Below, one piece after another: positions 16,627-26,949 of a stretch of 64,000 bases of DNA; position 1 is the first letter of the stretch; every line of letters begins with the position of its first letter. This DNA comes from Streptomyces sp. CNQ-509. GTDB lineage: Bacteria; Actinomycetota; Actinomycetes; Streptomycetales; Streptomycetaceae. The position numbers and the translations under genes are program-made. The notes under the pieces are model-generated. The model ran no database searches. It had not been told where the DNA came from and saw nothing but the letters and a program-made list of their open reading frames with translations. Location of the stretch: assembly GCF_001011035.1 (NCBI RefSeq), contig NZ_CP011492.1, forward strand, positions 3,481,501-3,545,500, given 5' to 3'.

Positions 16627-17285
16627 GCCCGCGCTCCCATGGCTGTTCGCAGTGCGGCGATGCCCCGGGAGCCGTACGCCTTGACGGAGCCGAGCGAGAT
16701 GCCCAGCGACTCGGCCACCTGAGCCTCGGTCATGTCCGCGAAGTAGCGCAGCACGAGCACCTCGCGCTGCCGGCGCTGCAGCCCGCGCATCGCCTGGATC
16801 AATTGGTCGCGCTCCAACTGTTCGTACGCACCCTCTTCCGCGCTGGCCATGTCGGGCATGGGCTTGGAGAGCAGCTTCAGCCCGGTGATGCGCCGACGGA
16901 GCGCGGAACGTGACAGGTTGACGACCGTCTGCCGCAGATAGGCGAGGGTCTTGTCCGGGTCCTTGACCCGCTTGCGCGCCGAGTGCACGCGGATGAAAGC
17001 CTCCTGCACCACGTCCTCGCACGAGGCGAGGTCGTCCAGCAGCAGGGCGGCGAGACCGAGCAGCGACCGGTAGTGGGTCTGGTACGTCTCGGTGAGGTGG
17101 TCGACGCTGGTGCCCTCCGCCATGGCATCGTCAGCGTCCGCCGCGGGCTTCTTCCCGGCAGGCCGCGCCGACCACGGCGCGATCACCGGCAGTCCCCGGG
17201 GCGCCGCGGAGGAACCGGGGCGCAGCGCGGGGCCGGCCGGGAGGGTCGCAATGCTGAGTGCCTCTGCCACGCCTGTTTGACACAC
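16623..17285 (-). CDS. ECF RNA polymerase sigma factor, SigE family
   Basis: 220 residues from GTG 17285; a second GTG at 17270 (reading VAEALSIATLP) is an equally good start. Region 2 is LLGLAALLLDDLASCEDVVQEAFIRVH and region 4 is QREVLVLRYFADMTEAQVAESLGISLGSVKAYGSRG, with the helix-turn-helix for -35 recognition. An N-terminal extension of about 55 residues precedes region 2. It lies downstream of aspartokinase and upstream of a coupled membrane protein; that order seems conserved in streptomycetes from memory. Its signal is unknown. Confidence 0.9.
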   Translation of the reverse strand: MCQTGVAEALSIATLPAGPALRPGSSAAPRGLPVIAPWSARPAGKKPAADADDAMAEGTSVDHLTETYQTHYRSLLGLAALLLDDLASCEDVVQEAFIRVHSARKRVKDPDKTLAYLRQTVVNLSRSALRRRITGLKLLSKPMPDMASAEEGAYEQLERDQLIQAMRGLQRRQREVLVLRYFADMTEAQVAESLGISLGSVKAYGSRGIAALRTAMGARA

Positions 17286-17504
17286 CGACCCCCGTCAAGG
17301 TTGTACGCGCACGGCGGGGACGCCGGTGGTGTTACCGCGCGTACTGCCATGCCCACTCCCTTGCTCCGTGCGGCCGGCCAATGCGGGCGGGGACAGAGAC
17401 GCTTCGCGGCGCCGCCGCGGTTGCAGACGGCGCGAACCGAAATCGTCGGATGGCAAGGGTGTTCGGCGCAAGCGGTATGGACCAACGGATCGGTTACGAC
17501 TGGC

Positions 17505-18026
17505 TCAACGGCCCGTGCCGCCGTAGACGACCGCCTCGTCGCTCTCGCTGTCGAGACCGAACGCCGTGTGCACGGCCCGTACCGCGTCCTTGACCACGTC
17601 CTCGCGGGTCACCACCGAGATCCGGATCTCCGAGGTGGAGATCAGCTCGATGTTGACGCCCGCGTTGGACAGCGCCTCGAAGAAGGTGGCCGTGACGCCG
17701 GGGTGCGAGCGCATGCCGGCGCCGACGAGGGAGATCTTGCCGACCTGGTCGTCGTAGCGCAGTGACTCGAAGCCGATGGCCGGCTGCGCCTTGGTCAGCA
17801 GTTCCATCGCGCGGTGGCCGTCGGTCTTGGGCAGGGTGAAGGAGATGTCGGTCAGGCCGGTGGCGGCGGCCGAGACGTTCTGCACCACCATGTCGATGTT
17901 GATCTCGGCGTCCGCAATCGCCCGGAAGATGGCGGCGGCCTCGCCCGGCTTGTCCGGGACCCCGACCACCGTGATCTTCGCCTCGGAGACGTCGTGCGCG
18001 ACTCCGGAGATGATCGCGTGCTCCAT
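17505..18026 (-). CDS. Aspartate kinase beta chain from an internal in-frame start
   Basis: ATG 18026 begins [18 protein letters not shown], 173 codons before the shared stop, with purine-rich GGGAGCAGAAGG just upstream. In Corynebacterium and Bacillus, type II aspartokinases make a regulatory beta subunit of nearly this length from the same position, containing both ACT domains. Production here is inferred from that homology. Confidence 0.5.
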   Translation of the reverse strand: MEHAIISGVAHDVSEAKITVVGVPDKPGEAAAIFRAIADAEINIDMVVQNVSAAATGLTDISFTLPKTDGHRAMELLTKAQPAIGFESLRYDDQVGKISLVGAGMRSHPGVTATFFEALSNAGVNIELISTSEIRISVVTREDVVKDAVRAVHTAFGLDSESDEAVVYGGTGR

Positions 18027-18776
18027 GCCTTCTGCTCCCTCGGAGATATTGCCTACCCAGGTGCCCGGGTACCCCGAGAACGAGGAGCGGACATGAATGG
18101 GCATGTTGTACCGGCGGGCGTACTCGACGCAGCGGTGCAGCAGGACCTTCGATCCGCTGGTGGCCAGTTCGAGCATGTCCTCGTACGGGATCCGGTCGAT
18201 CTTACGGGCCTTCTTCACCACCCGCGGATCGGCGGTGAACACGCCGTCCACGTCGGTGTAGATCTCGCAGACCCCCGCCTCGAGCGCCACCGCGAGCGCC
18301 ACCGCCGTGGTGTCCGAGCCGCCGCGGCCGAGCGTCGTGATGTCCTTGCTGTCCTGCGAAACACCCTGGAATCCGGCCACGATCGCGATGGCGCCCTTGT
18401 CCACCGCCTCCTGGATGCGGCCGGGCGTCACGTCGATGATCCGCGCCTTGTTGTGCACGGCGTCGGTGATCACGCCCGCCTGGCTGCCGGTGAACGACAG
18501 CGCCTCGTGACCGAGCTTCTTGATCGCCATCGCGAGCAGGGCCATGGAGATCCGCTCGCCCGCGGTGAGCAGCATGTCGAGTTCGCGGCCGGCCGGGATC
18601 GGCGAGACCTGCTCGGCGAGATCGATCAGCTCGTCCGTCGTGTCGCCCATCGCGGACACCACGACGACGACCTGGTGGCCGGCCTTCTTGGTCTCGACGA
18701 TCCGCTTGGCGACGCGCTTGATGCCCTCGGCGTCGGCGACGGAAGAGCCGCCGTACTTCTGCACGACAAGGCCCAC
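17505..18776 (-). CDS. lysC: Aspartate kinase, alpha chain
   Basis: 423 residues. It phosphorylates aspartate, the first step to lysine, threonine, methionine and diaminopimelate. The N-terminal kinase domain shows [12 protein letters not shown] (about 4-15) and [14 protein letters not shown] (about 150-163). Two ACT domains at the C-terminus (from about 260) give feedback control by lysine and threonine. GTG 18776 is chosen because AGGAG lies six bases upstream. Length and sequence are standard for actinobacteria. No asd gene is seen next to it in this window. Confidence 0.95.
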   Translation of the reverse strand: MGLVVQKYGGSSVADAEGIKRVAKRIVETKKAGHQVVVVVSAMGDTTDELIDLAEQVSPIPAGRELDMLLTAGERISMALLAMAIKKLGHEALSFTGSQAGVITDAVHNKARIIDVTPGRIQEAVDKGAIAIVAGFQGVSQDSKDITTLGRGGSDTTAVALAVALEAGVCEIYTDVDGVFTADPRVVKKARKIDRIPYEDMLELATSGSKVLLHRCVEYARRYNMPIHVRSSFSGYPGTWVGNISEGAEGMEHAIISGVAHDVSEAKITVVGVPDKPGEAAAIFRAIADAEINIDMVVQNVSAAATGLTDISFTLPKTDGHRAMELLTKAQPAIGFESLRYDDQVGKISLVGAGMRSHPGVTATFFEALSNAGVNIELISTSEIRISVVTREDVVKDAVRAVHTAFGLDSESDEAVVYGGTGR

Positions 18777-19032
18777 GTGCGCTCCTCGCAATGGTGTTTC
18801 GGTCGGCTCAGTCTACCGAGCCGGCGGATACCCCCAGGGCGGGCCGGCTCGGAGACGTACCTGCCCGGGAGCACCGCGAGCACACGGAAACGTAAGGCAG
18901 GTCACATCCGGAGCCCGAAAATCCGGGGCGCGGAAGCGGCGCACGAACTCGGGGCGGGGGATCGGCACTCGGCGCGTACGCACGGCGTACGCGACACCGC
19001 GCGCGCCCTGCCCGTACGCCCCGCCCCCTGGC

Positions 19033-19695
19033 TCAGCTACGCCGCAGCCCCAGCGGCTCCGCGATCTCCGCCGCCATCACGCGGCCCGCCTCTTCCTCCA
19101 GCCGCCCGTCGTCCAGCGCGGCGTCGCTGTCGGTGTCGAGCCCGTCCAGCTCCCCCAGGGGCGTGTCCAGCCGCACATGGGCCACGAGCGACTGCAGAGC
19201 GCGCAGGCAGGCGCTCGCGGTCGGCCCCCAGTTGGACAGGTACGAGAACTGCCACCACCACAGCGCCTCGTTGACCCGCCCCGCCGCGTAGTGCGCGCGG
19301 CCGTGCCGCAGGTCGGTGATCACGTCGGCCAGGTCGTCGGAGATCCGGCTGGCGACGGGGGTGCTGCGCGGCACGTACGGGTCGAAGACCTCGGAGTAGA
19401 CGTCCACGGGGTCCAGCAGCTCGGCGAACCGCTCGCGCAGCTCGTCCACGTCGGGCTCGGGGCCGGTGTCCGGCTCGTACCGCTCGTCCGGCACGAAGTC
19501 CTCGTGCGCCCCCAGCCGGCCGCCGGCCAGCAGCAACTGCGAGACCTCCAGCAGCAGGAAGGGCACGGCGCTGTTGGGCTCGTCGCCCTTGGCGACCTCG
19601 GTGACGGCGACGATGAAGCTCTCGATCGAGTCGGCGATCTGGACCGCGAAGCTGTCCGGGTCCTGCGTCGCCTGGTGCGTGGTGGCGTCAGACAT
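19033..19695 (-). CDS. DUF5063 domain-containing protein
   Basis: 220 residues, soluble and acidic, no catalytic motif recognised. The conserved stretch ALWWWQFSYLSNWGPTASACLRALQSLVAH (about 145-175) is the mark of this actinobacterial family. ATG 19695 has GAGGAGGT upstream. It follows recR on the same strand by 110 bp. That neighbourhood, recombination and DNA replication genes, is its only functional hint. Confidence 0.85.
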   Translation of the reverse strand: MSDATTHQATQDPDSFAVQIADSIESFIVAVTEVAKGDEPNSAVPFLLLEVSQLLLAGGRLGAHEDFVPDERYEPDTGPEPDVDELRERFAELLDPVDVYSEVFDPYVPRSTPVASRISDDLADVITDLRHGRAHYAAGRVNEALWWWQFSYLSNWGPTASACLRALQSLVAHVRLDTPLGELDGLDTDSDAALDDGRLEEEAGRVMAAEIAEPLGLRRS

Positions 19696-19805
19696 CGAGC
19701 AGACCTCCTCTGTCGGCGCCCCGCGCACCGGCAGGCCGCGTGCGGCGGCCTGCCGGGCTGCTGGGCGCTGCGCCGGGATCCAGCCGGCGGGCACGTGGTT
19801 CCGTT

Positions 19806-20405
19806 TCAGACATCGAGCAACCGCCTGCCTTCGAAGGCGCGGCCGAGAGTGACCTCGTCCGCGTACTCCAGATCGCCGCCGACGGGCAGGCCGCTGGCCA
19901 GCCGGGTCACCTTCAGGCCCATGGCCTTGACCATGCGGGCCAGATACGTGGCCGTGGCCTCGCCTTCGAGGTTGGGGTCGGTGGCGAGGATCAGTTCGGT
20001 GACGGCGCCGTCCGCGAGCCGGGCGAGCAGCTCCCGTATCCGCAGGTCGTCCGGGCCGACGCCCTCGATGGGGCTGATCGCGCCGCCGAGCACGTGGTAC
20101 CGCCCGCGGAACTCACGGGTCCGCTCGATGGCCACGACGTCCTTCGGCTCCTCGACCACGCACAGCACGGCGGGGTCGCGCCGCGGGTCGGCGCAGATCC
20201 GGCAGTGCTCCTCCTGCGCGACGTTCCCGCAGACCGCGCAGAACCGGACCTTCTCCTTCACCTCGGTCAGCGCATGTGCCAGCCGGCGGACGTCGGCCGG
20301 CTCGGCCTGCAGGATGTGGAAGGCGATGCGCTGCGCGCTCTTGGGACCGACGCCGGGCAGCCTGCCCAATTCGTCGATCAGATCCTGGACCACGCCTTCG
20401 TACAC
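19806..20405 (-). CDS. recR: Recombination mediator protein RecR
   Basis: 199 residues, the standard length. RecR forms a ring clamp with RecO and loads RecA at gaps. Seen in order: a helix-hairpin-helix ([19 protein letters not shown]), a four-Cys zinc finger ([16 protein letters not shown], about 57-72), and a Toprim domain ending [22 protein letters not shown] start with a GAGAGAGG leader. It lies about 150 bp after ybaB; dnaX, ybaB, recR in that order is a common bacterial linkage. Confidence 0.97.
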   Translation of the reverse strand: MYEGVVQDLIDELGRLPGVGPKSAQRIAFHILQAEPADVRRLAHALTEVKEKVRFCAVCGNVAQEEHCRICADPRRDPAVLCVVEEPKDVVAIERTREFRGRYHVLGGAISPIEGVGPDDLRIRELLARLADGAVTELILATDPNLEGEATATYLARMVKAMGLKVTRLASGLPVGGDLEYADEVTLGRAFEGRRLLDV

Positions 20406-20552
20406 GCAACGCCTCTCTCGTGTCCGCTCTCCTGCACCAAGCTAGCCGCTACCGCCGGGTTCAACCCGCTTCGGGGGTGGCCTCCGGTTCCGGAACCCGG
20501 CAGATCCGGACGGCAGGGAACAGCCCCCGCGGGACGACGGAAGAAGGAGGGG

Positions 20553-20888
20553 TCAGAAGGGCAGCCCCGGCATACCGCCGAGCCCTTGCGCGAGCGGGCC
20601 GAGCCGCTCCTGCTGAAGCTGCTGCGCGGCGTTGTTCGCGTCCCGTACGGCCGCCACAACGAGGTCGGCCAGCGTCTCGGTGTCCTCCGGGTCGACGGCC
20701 CGCGGGTCGATCACCAGTCCGGTCAGCTCGCCGGAGCCGGTCACCGTGGCCTTCACCAGCCCGCCGCCCGCGGTCCCCTCGACCGGCGTCTCGGCCAGCT
20801 CCTGCTGGACGGAGGCGAGCTCCTGCTGCATCTTCTGGGCCTGCTGCAGCAACTGCTGCATGTCAGGCTGGCCACTACCAGGCATCAC
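20553..20888 (-). CDS. YbaB/EbfC family nucleoid-associated protein
   Basis: 111 residues. A small dimeric DNA-binding protein, with the N-terminal helix [20 protein letters not shown] and the beta core [23 protein letters not shown] 20888 has AAGGAG eight bases upstream; an ATG follows directly and could also serve. It sits between dnaX and recR, the usual location. Confidence 0.95.
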   Translation of the reverse strand: MMPGSGQPDMQQLLQQAQKMQQELASVQQELAETPVEGTAGGGLVKATVTGSGELTGLVIDPRAVDPEDTETLADLVVAAVRDANNAAQQLQQERLGPLAQGLGGMPGLPF

Positions 20889-21381
20889 GTCGCTCGCTCC
20901 TTGTCGCGCTACTGCAGTTCTCTGTGGCTACGTCTACGTCTTCTGCGGCTGCGTCCGCGTCCGCGTCCGGGCGCCGGCCGGGGGCGGGGCCGGTCGTCCA
21001 GGCGAGCCTACGTTCTCAGCCGCCGCGCTGCCGTCCATCGCAGGGAGGACGCGCGCCACTTGGGTTGCCCCGCGGGGAGTCGCGCTCCTCCCGCCGTCCT
21101 CATCCTTCCGGAGTACGCGGACGGGCGGGCCCGCCTGGGGTCTGCCTTCACTCTCGCGTCGTTCGCCCGCAGGGCGGGCGGGGCAGGGGGCACCGCCCAC
21201 GCCCCCGGGGCGTAGGGGGAGTCCGGTGCGTGCGATCGCAAGGCGGAGGGCCGACCGCATAGGGGGCCTCTTCGGCCGATCCCGACAACGCGGCGAGCGT
21301 GCGTGCCGGGCTCCTCCCCCCCAGCGCGCTGCGCACACGTGGGCGGTGCCCCAGCCGCAGACGGGAGATTGACGACAGGCC
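20889..21381. other. Intergenic gap between dnaX and ybaB
   Basis: About 490 bp without a recognisable gene on either strand. Open frames here have no domain or RBS. I see no strong hairpin. Confidence 0.5.
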
Positions 21382-23682
<2,301 letters not shown>

Positions 23683-23689
23683 GACTACG

Positions 23690-23695
23690 ACGATA
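23690..23695 (-). promoter_or_regulatory. -10 hexamer TATCGT for leaderless dnaX
   Basis: On the minus strand TATCGT is followed by exactly seven bases and then GTG 23682. No Shine-Dalgarno sequence precedes the GTG. Confidence 0.5.
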
Positions 23696-23766
23696 TCGGT
23701 GACCGCCGACAACGGCGCCCACCCACGAAATCCCCCGCCCCCGCCACCCCACCGCGGACAGCAAGG

Positions 23767-23854
23767 TGCCCCCCACGCACCCGCCAGAGCCCACCTACCC
23801 TTGCTGCCTTCCGGCCCTGGGGGAGTTCAGCGAGATAGCGCCGCGTGAGGGGCG
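23767..23854 (-). ncRNA. ffs: Signal recognition particle RNA (small bacterial type)
   Basis: The minus strand contains the universal SRP apical loop CAGGGCCGGAAGGCAGCAAG. The ends pair as GCCCCUCACGC with GCGUGGGGGGC, closing a single long hairpin of about 88 nt. It lies between dnaX and tRNA-Ser. Exact ends are estimated from the pairing. Confidence 0.92.
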
Positions 23855-23928
23855 ACTCCACCTTAACCGATCCGACCCCCAACGAACGAGTTCGCGACCA
23901 CCCCACCCCGTCTTGTACTCTTGCCCGC

Positions 23929-24013
23929 GGAGGATTCGCCTAGAGGCCTAGGGCGCACGCTTGGAAAGCGTGTTGGGTTCACACCCTCACGAGTTCGAAT
24001 CTCGTATCCTCCG
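23929..24013 (+). tRNA. tRNA-Ser (anticodon GGA)
   Basis: The acceptor stem GGAGGAT (23929-23935) pairs with ATCCTCC (24006-24012), followed by discriminator G. The anticodon loop CTTGGAAAG gives GGA. A long variable arm is present, as in class II tRNAs, and the T loop is TTCGAAT. CCA is not encoded. Its 3' half is the integration target for the adjacent element. Confidence 0.97.
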
Positions 24014-24031
24014 CACCCCGCCTGACCAGGC
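23961..24031. repeat. attL-like core, tRNA-Ser 3' half
   Basis: 71 bp from the anticodon loop through the tRNA end and 18 bp beyond. It is identical, base for base, to 26176-26246 in the same orientation. Cores that start at an anticodon loop and run to the tRNA 3' end are typical of tyrosine-recombinase sites. Confidence 0.9.
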
Positions 24032-24038
24032 AATACGA

Positions 24039-24068
24039 AGGCCCCGACCGACTTGTCGGCCGGGGCCT
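24039..24068 (+). terminator. Terminator after tRNA-Ser
   Basis: AGGCCCCGACCGAC pairs with GTCGGCCGGGGCCT across a two-base loop, with one mismatch. Confidence 0.75.
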
Positions 24069-24080
24069 CGTGTGTGCCAT

Positions 24081-24102
24081 GGTCTCAGTTTCAGTCTCAT
24101 TC
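24081..24102. repeat. Two-part direct-repeat motif, copy 1
   Basis: GTCTCA at 24082 and again at 24093, 11 bp apart, ending CATTC. It lies 50 bp after the first att core. Related copies are at 26063, 26307 (variant), 35785 and 39434. It may be an integrase arm-binding site. Confidence 0.6.
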
Positions 24103-24290
24103 AAAATCGGACATTCAAGCCAAATGGGCACTACGCCGTGGACGTGGAGGTGCACGCCTCACGGCGCCTCCCTGTCGTCGACAAGGCCGTCACACTCGTC
24201 CCGCACATCGCCATGCTCGATAGCATGACTTCGATCGCCAAGCGGAGCGGCTACGAGAGATCGTGCCGAACCAGACCGAGGAGCGAAGTG

Positions 24291-24641
24291 ATGACCGAGC
24301 AGCACATCACCTCCGGCCCGCTGATCTCCATGCCCGCACTCACCCCGGCCGCCCTGCGCACCGCTATCGCCCAGATTGCCCCGGCACAGCTTCCAGCGTT
24401 CGCCGAGCACCTCGACCGAGCCGCCGAGCAAGCCTCTGCGCAGAGCACGATCACCCCGCTGCGCGCCTTCCTGCAGTACTGGGGCGAGTTCGTCGCCATA
24501 CAGCGCAACCCGGAGCGAGCCGCCCGCCTGCGGGACCTGGAGGCCGAGGCCGACACAGCCGAGTCACCGGACGCACTTGCTCCACTAGTCGCGGAGATCC
24601 AGCAGATCCTGGGCGAGGCCCAGCGCGAGGTCGCCGGGTGA
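24291..24641 (+). CDS. Antitoxin-like protein (DUF6247 type)
   Basis: 116 residues, helical and acidic. It begins TEQHITSGPLISMPALTPAALRTAIAQIAP and has a conserved LRAFLQYWGEFVAIQRNPERAARLRDLE segment, which I recall from DUF6247 proteins that precede small toxins in streptomycetes. ATG 24291 has GAGGAG seven bases upstream. Its stop overlaps the start of the next gene (GTGA), the usual coupling of antitoxin and toxin. It lies inside the att-flanked element, where such a pair could stabilise the element. Confidence 0.65.
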   Translation: MTEQHITSGPLISMPALTPAALRTAIAQIAPAQLPAFAEHLDRAAEQASAQSTITPLRAFLQYWGEFVAIQRNPERAARLRDLEAEADTAESPDALAPLVAEIQQILGEAQREVAG

Positions 24642-24898
24642 GCGACTGGACCTGGCACTACAACCCCGACGCCGAACTCGTCACCGCTGGACTTCCCGTC
24701 GAAGTCGTCGTCGAGGTGGAGCGGCTCGCGGAACAGCTCACCGCCCTCGGACACGACGCTGCGGCAGCCGGACGAGGCCCCGCCCACGGCGGCGGCCTGC
24801 GCACTCTCGACATCTTCGGCGGCCGCGGCTTCTTCATGTACCTCGCCCCCGAGCGGGCGCGCGTGATCTCCATCGTCCGAGTCGTGTGGGTGGGCTGA
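24638..24898 (+). CDS. Putative RelE/ParE-fold toxin
   Basis: 86 residues: a short helix pair (VVVEVERLAEQLTALGHDAA), then a beta-sheet end (LRTLDIFGGRGFFMYLAPERARVISIVRVVWVG). The layout matches small RelE/ParE toxins: helical hairpin followed by strands, with basic and aromatic residues near the end. Those toxins cleave mRNA or poison gyrase; which applies here is unknown. GTG 24638 overlaps the antitoxin stop. Confidence 0.6.
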   Translation: MSDWTWHYNPDAELVTAGLPVEVVVEVERLAEQLTALGHDAAAAGRGPAHGGGLRTLDIFGGRGFFMYLAPERARVISIVRVVWVG

Positions 24899-24968
24899 CG
24901 CCTCCTCCAGCTGGGACCGACGCACATGGAGGGACAACGTGCTTGGTACCCGGTTCACACGGGCATCC

Positions 24969-25895
24969 TCACCGAAAGCGTTCTTCAACGAATTGACACC
25001 GCCGCCTGTTACACGACCGTAAGCAGTGTGATGATCGATGCAGCGAGTCCCACTGCCTTGTTGGTGCCATAACATCGATGCCGATGTTCCGCTCGTACCA
25101 GGGCTTGCCGGCCCCGAGGAAGTGGTAGCGCACCTGTCCGGGACGGATCTGCTGTTCGTATGGGATGACCGGCTGGCCCTCCATGCCGTGCATACGCTGA
25201 ACGGCTCCATCGTGCGCAGCAGACAGGCGCTGCGGGCTCCGCCCTCCATCGGCTTCGCGGGCCATGACATCGCGGAGAAGTCTCTGGCTGACGAGCCGGT
25301 CCGATAAGCAGACGGCCCATATGCCTACGAGCAAGGTCAGGAGTGCCCAGTCGACACCGATCCGCCACCAGCACAGTCCCGCGACGATCCAGGCCATCAG
25401 CATGAGCACCCGGCGCTGCCGGCCCAAGCGGATGGCTTGCGCACAGCTCAGAGCGACTTCTGCGAGGTCGAAGCCGTGCGATGGGACCGGCCTCAGCTCT
25501 TTCGCCAGCACGCGACAGTGGACCCACCGGGCGTAATCCAGACCCAGCGGCACAATCTTCTGGGGATCCTTCTTCGTCCCGTCGGCTAACGTCTCCGCCT
25601 GAGACAGCTTCGCCTTCTCGTCCCGTTCCTGAAGCAGTTCCTTGATCCACCGCGGCGCAATCTGCCGGACGATCCCCCTCCAGCCCTGACGCAGTTTCGA
25701 TTTGATCTGCTTGTCCCATTCCGGGCGCAGATGCGCGGCGGCACACAGCAAACGTGTCGCGTCCGACGGACCGTCATCGTCGTCGCCGAGATCGGGCGTC
25801 GGCACCGCCGGAAACCCCAGTGTCTTGTTCATCCCGGTGAACCGGTCAACAACCTGGCCAGGTACGGTCTTGTTGAACTTGGGACCTAACCCCAT
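24969..25895 (-). CDS. Disrupted membrane protein of an integrative element
   Basis: 308 residues from ATG 25895 (leader AGGGGTGG). The middle has two membrane helices (about 180-215, LMLMAWIVAGLCWWRIGVDWALLTLLVGIWAVCL). The later part reads VIPYEQQIRPGQVRYHFLGAGKPWYERNIGIDVM. I recall this segment from larger Streptomyces proteins that continue well beyond it. Here the sequence turns abruptly into Arg/Cys/Ser-rich residues and stops, so the gene appears cut off at its 3' end by rearrangement. The function of the parent family is not known to me. Confidence 0.6.
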   Translation of the reverse strand: MGLGPKFNKTVPGQVVDRFTGMNKTLGFPAVPTPDLGDDDDGPSDATRLLCAAAHLRPEWDKQIKSKLRQGWRGIVRQIAPRWIKELLQERDEKAKLSQAETLADGTKKDPQKIVPLGLDYARWVHCRVLAKELRPVPSHGFDLAEVALSCAQAIRLGRQRRVLMLMAWIVAGLCWWRIGVDWALLTLLVGIWAVCLSDRLVSQRLLRDVMAREADGGRSPQRLSAAHDGAVQRMHGMEGQPVIPYEQQIRPGQVRYHFLGAGKPWYERNIGIDVMAPTRQWDSLHRSSHCLRSCNRRRCQFVEERFR

Positions 25896-26062
25896 AGGCC
25901 ACCCCTGGTGAACGACTACTCGCACGGCTCATGCGTCCGAACGTCGATCGTGCACTCAACCCCCGTGTCTGACTACAGTACGAAACCGGCCGAACTTCGG
26001 TTGAATGCGACCTCCTGGCGTCAACGGAGCTGACCAGCCGGGCTGGCTCGCGGCAGGCACGT

Positions 26063-26084
26063 AGTCTCAATTTTGGTCTCATTC
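26063..26084. repeat. Two-part direct-repeat motif, copy 2
   Basis: GTCTCA at 26064 and 26075, 11 bp apart, ending CATTC. It lies 92 bp before the second att core, so the element carries one copy near each end. Confidence 0.6.
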
Positions 26085-26175
26085 GCCTCAGTCCAGGCGC
26101 GTCCCGACGGCCACCAGTGCGCCACTGAGCTGCAGGTCAGGACGCCGTTGTCCGCCCGCGAACCCACACGGCGAA

Positions 26176-26246
26176 TTGGAAAGCGTGTTGGGTTCACACC
26201 CTCACGAGTTCGAATCTCGTATCCTCCGCACCCCGCCTGACCAGGC
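26176..26246. repeat. attR-like core, second copy of tRNA-Ser 3' half
   Basis: Exact copy of 23961-24031. It contains the anticodon loop, T arm and acceptor strand but no tRNA 5' half. It is followed by another hairpin and, at 26307, a variant of the two-part motif, as if it were also the left end of a further element. Confidence 0.9.
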
Positions 26247-26253
26247 GAAACCG

Positions 26254-26283
26254 GGCCCCGCAACGGCATGCCGCTGCGGGGCC
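26254..26283 (+). terminator. Hairpin after the second att core
   Basis: GGCCCCGC (26254-26261) pairs with GCGGGGCC (26276-26283) around a second small dyad CGGCATGCCG. Positions 26244-26290 match 48560-48606 at 43 of 47 bases. Confidence 0.65.
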
Positions 26284-26306
26284 TCGTCGTGGCAGTAGCC
26301 GGTGCC

Positions 26307-26328
26307 TGTTGCAGTTTTGGTTGCAGTC
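26307..26328. repeat. Two-part direct-repeat motif, GTTGCAG variant
   Basis: GTTGCAG at 26308 and 26319, 11 bp apart with TTTT between. It has the same geometry as the GTCTCA copies. It starts 61 bp after the second att core. Confidence 0.5.
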
Positions 26329-26606
26329 GTCCCTCAGGCGGCGCCGTGAGCACCCTGGTCAGGCGCTCGCTCGGTGGCCCCGATCACGGCAGTGTCCGGC
26401 TTCGTCCACAACAGTCCGCACCCCCTTGTCCGTAGTCGCGGCCCCGAGGTTTCCGTCCGCCATCCCCAGCGGTGATGAGCCCTTCTCACGTTGCCGGTTT
26501 CCGCCCGGGTGGCGACGGGCGTTGACTGGTGGCGATCGACCGGGCAACGCCCGGTGACTCCGACTCATTGGCGACTGTCATGGCCTTCGGGCAACGCATC
26601 CTTCGG

Positions 26607-26891
26607 ATGGCAGCCGCCGTGAGCCCGAATGGCTCGGCGCCGCGGTGCGACCACCTCGACGGACTCTCGCCGGTCCCACCCCGGTCGGACGGCTGCCACA
26701 GCTGCCAGGAACTCGGAGCGGGCTGGGTGGCTCTGCTGGTCTGCGAGTCATGCGGCTGGGTGGCCTGCTCCGACGACTCACCGAACCAGCACGCCAAGGC
26801 GCACTACGAAGAGACCGACCACCCCATTGCCCGCGCCCTCGAACAAGGAACCAGACCGCGCTGGTGCTACGTCCACCGGCGTCCGGTCTGA
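26607..26891 (+). CDS. UBP-type zinc-finger protein
   Basis: About 94 residues from ATG 26607; upstream in-frame starts at 26580 and 26529 are possible and none has an RBS. The UBP zinc-finger ligands are visible: RCDH near the start, GCHSCQELG, CESCGWVACSDDS, and HAKAHYEETDHPI. It ends RWCYVHRRPV. In eukaryotes this fold binds the ubiquitin tail. Free-standing bacterial copies are often near Na+/H+ antiporters, and two antiporter genes lie 5-7 kb downstream. The bacterial role is unproven. Confidence 0.8.
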   Translation: MAAAVSPNGSAPRCDHLDGLSPVPPRSDGCHSCQELGAGWVALLVCESCGWVACSDDSPNQHAKAHYEETDHPIARALEQGTRPRWCYVHRRPV

Positions 26892-26949
26892 TCGGCCGCC
26901 AGTCCCGAGCCGGCACCGTCCACGGCGTTTGCAGAAAGGGAGTTCCCCG

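Larger units (their letters stand above)
23961..26246. mobile_element. Integrase-less element between tRNA-Ser att repeats (CIME-like)
   Basis: Two perfect 71-bp repeats of the tRNA-Ser 3' end bound about 2.14 kb. Inside are a toxin-antitoxin-like pair, a C-terminally disrupted membrane-protein gene, and one copy of a two-part direct-repeat motif near each end. No integrase, excisionase, replication or transfer gene is present. Established models call such att-flanked pieces cis-mobilizable elements or remnants of larger integrative elements. Confidence 0.75.
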
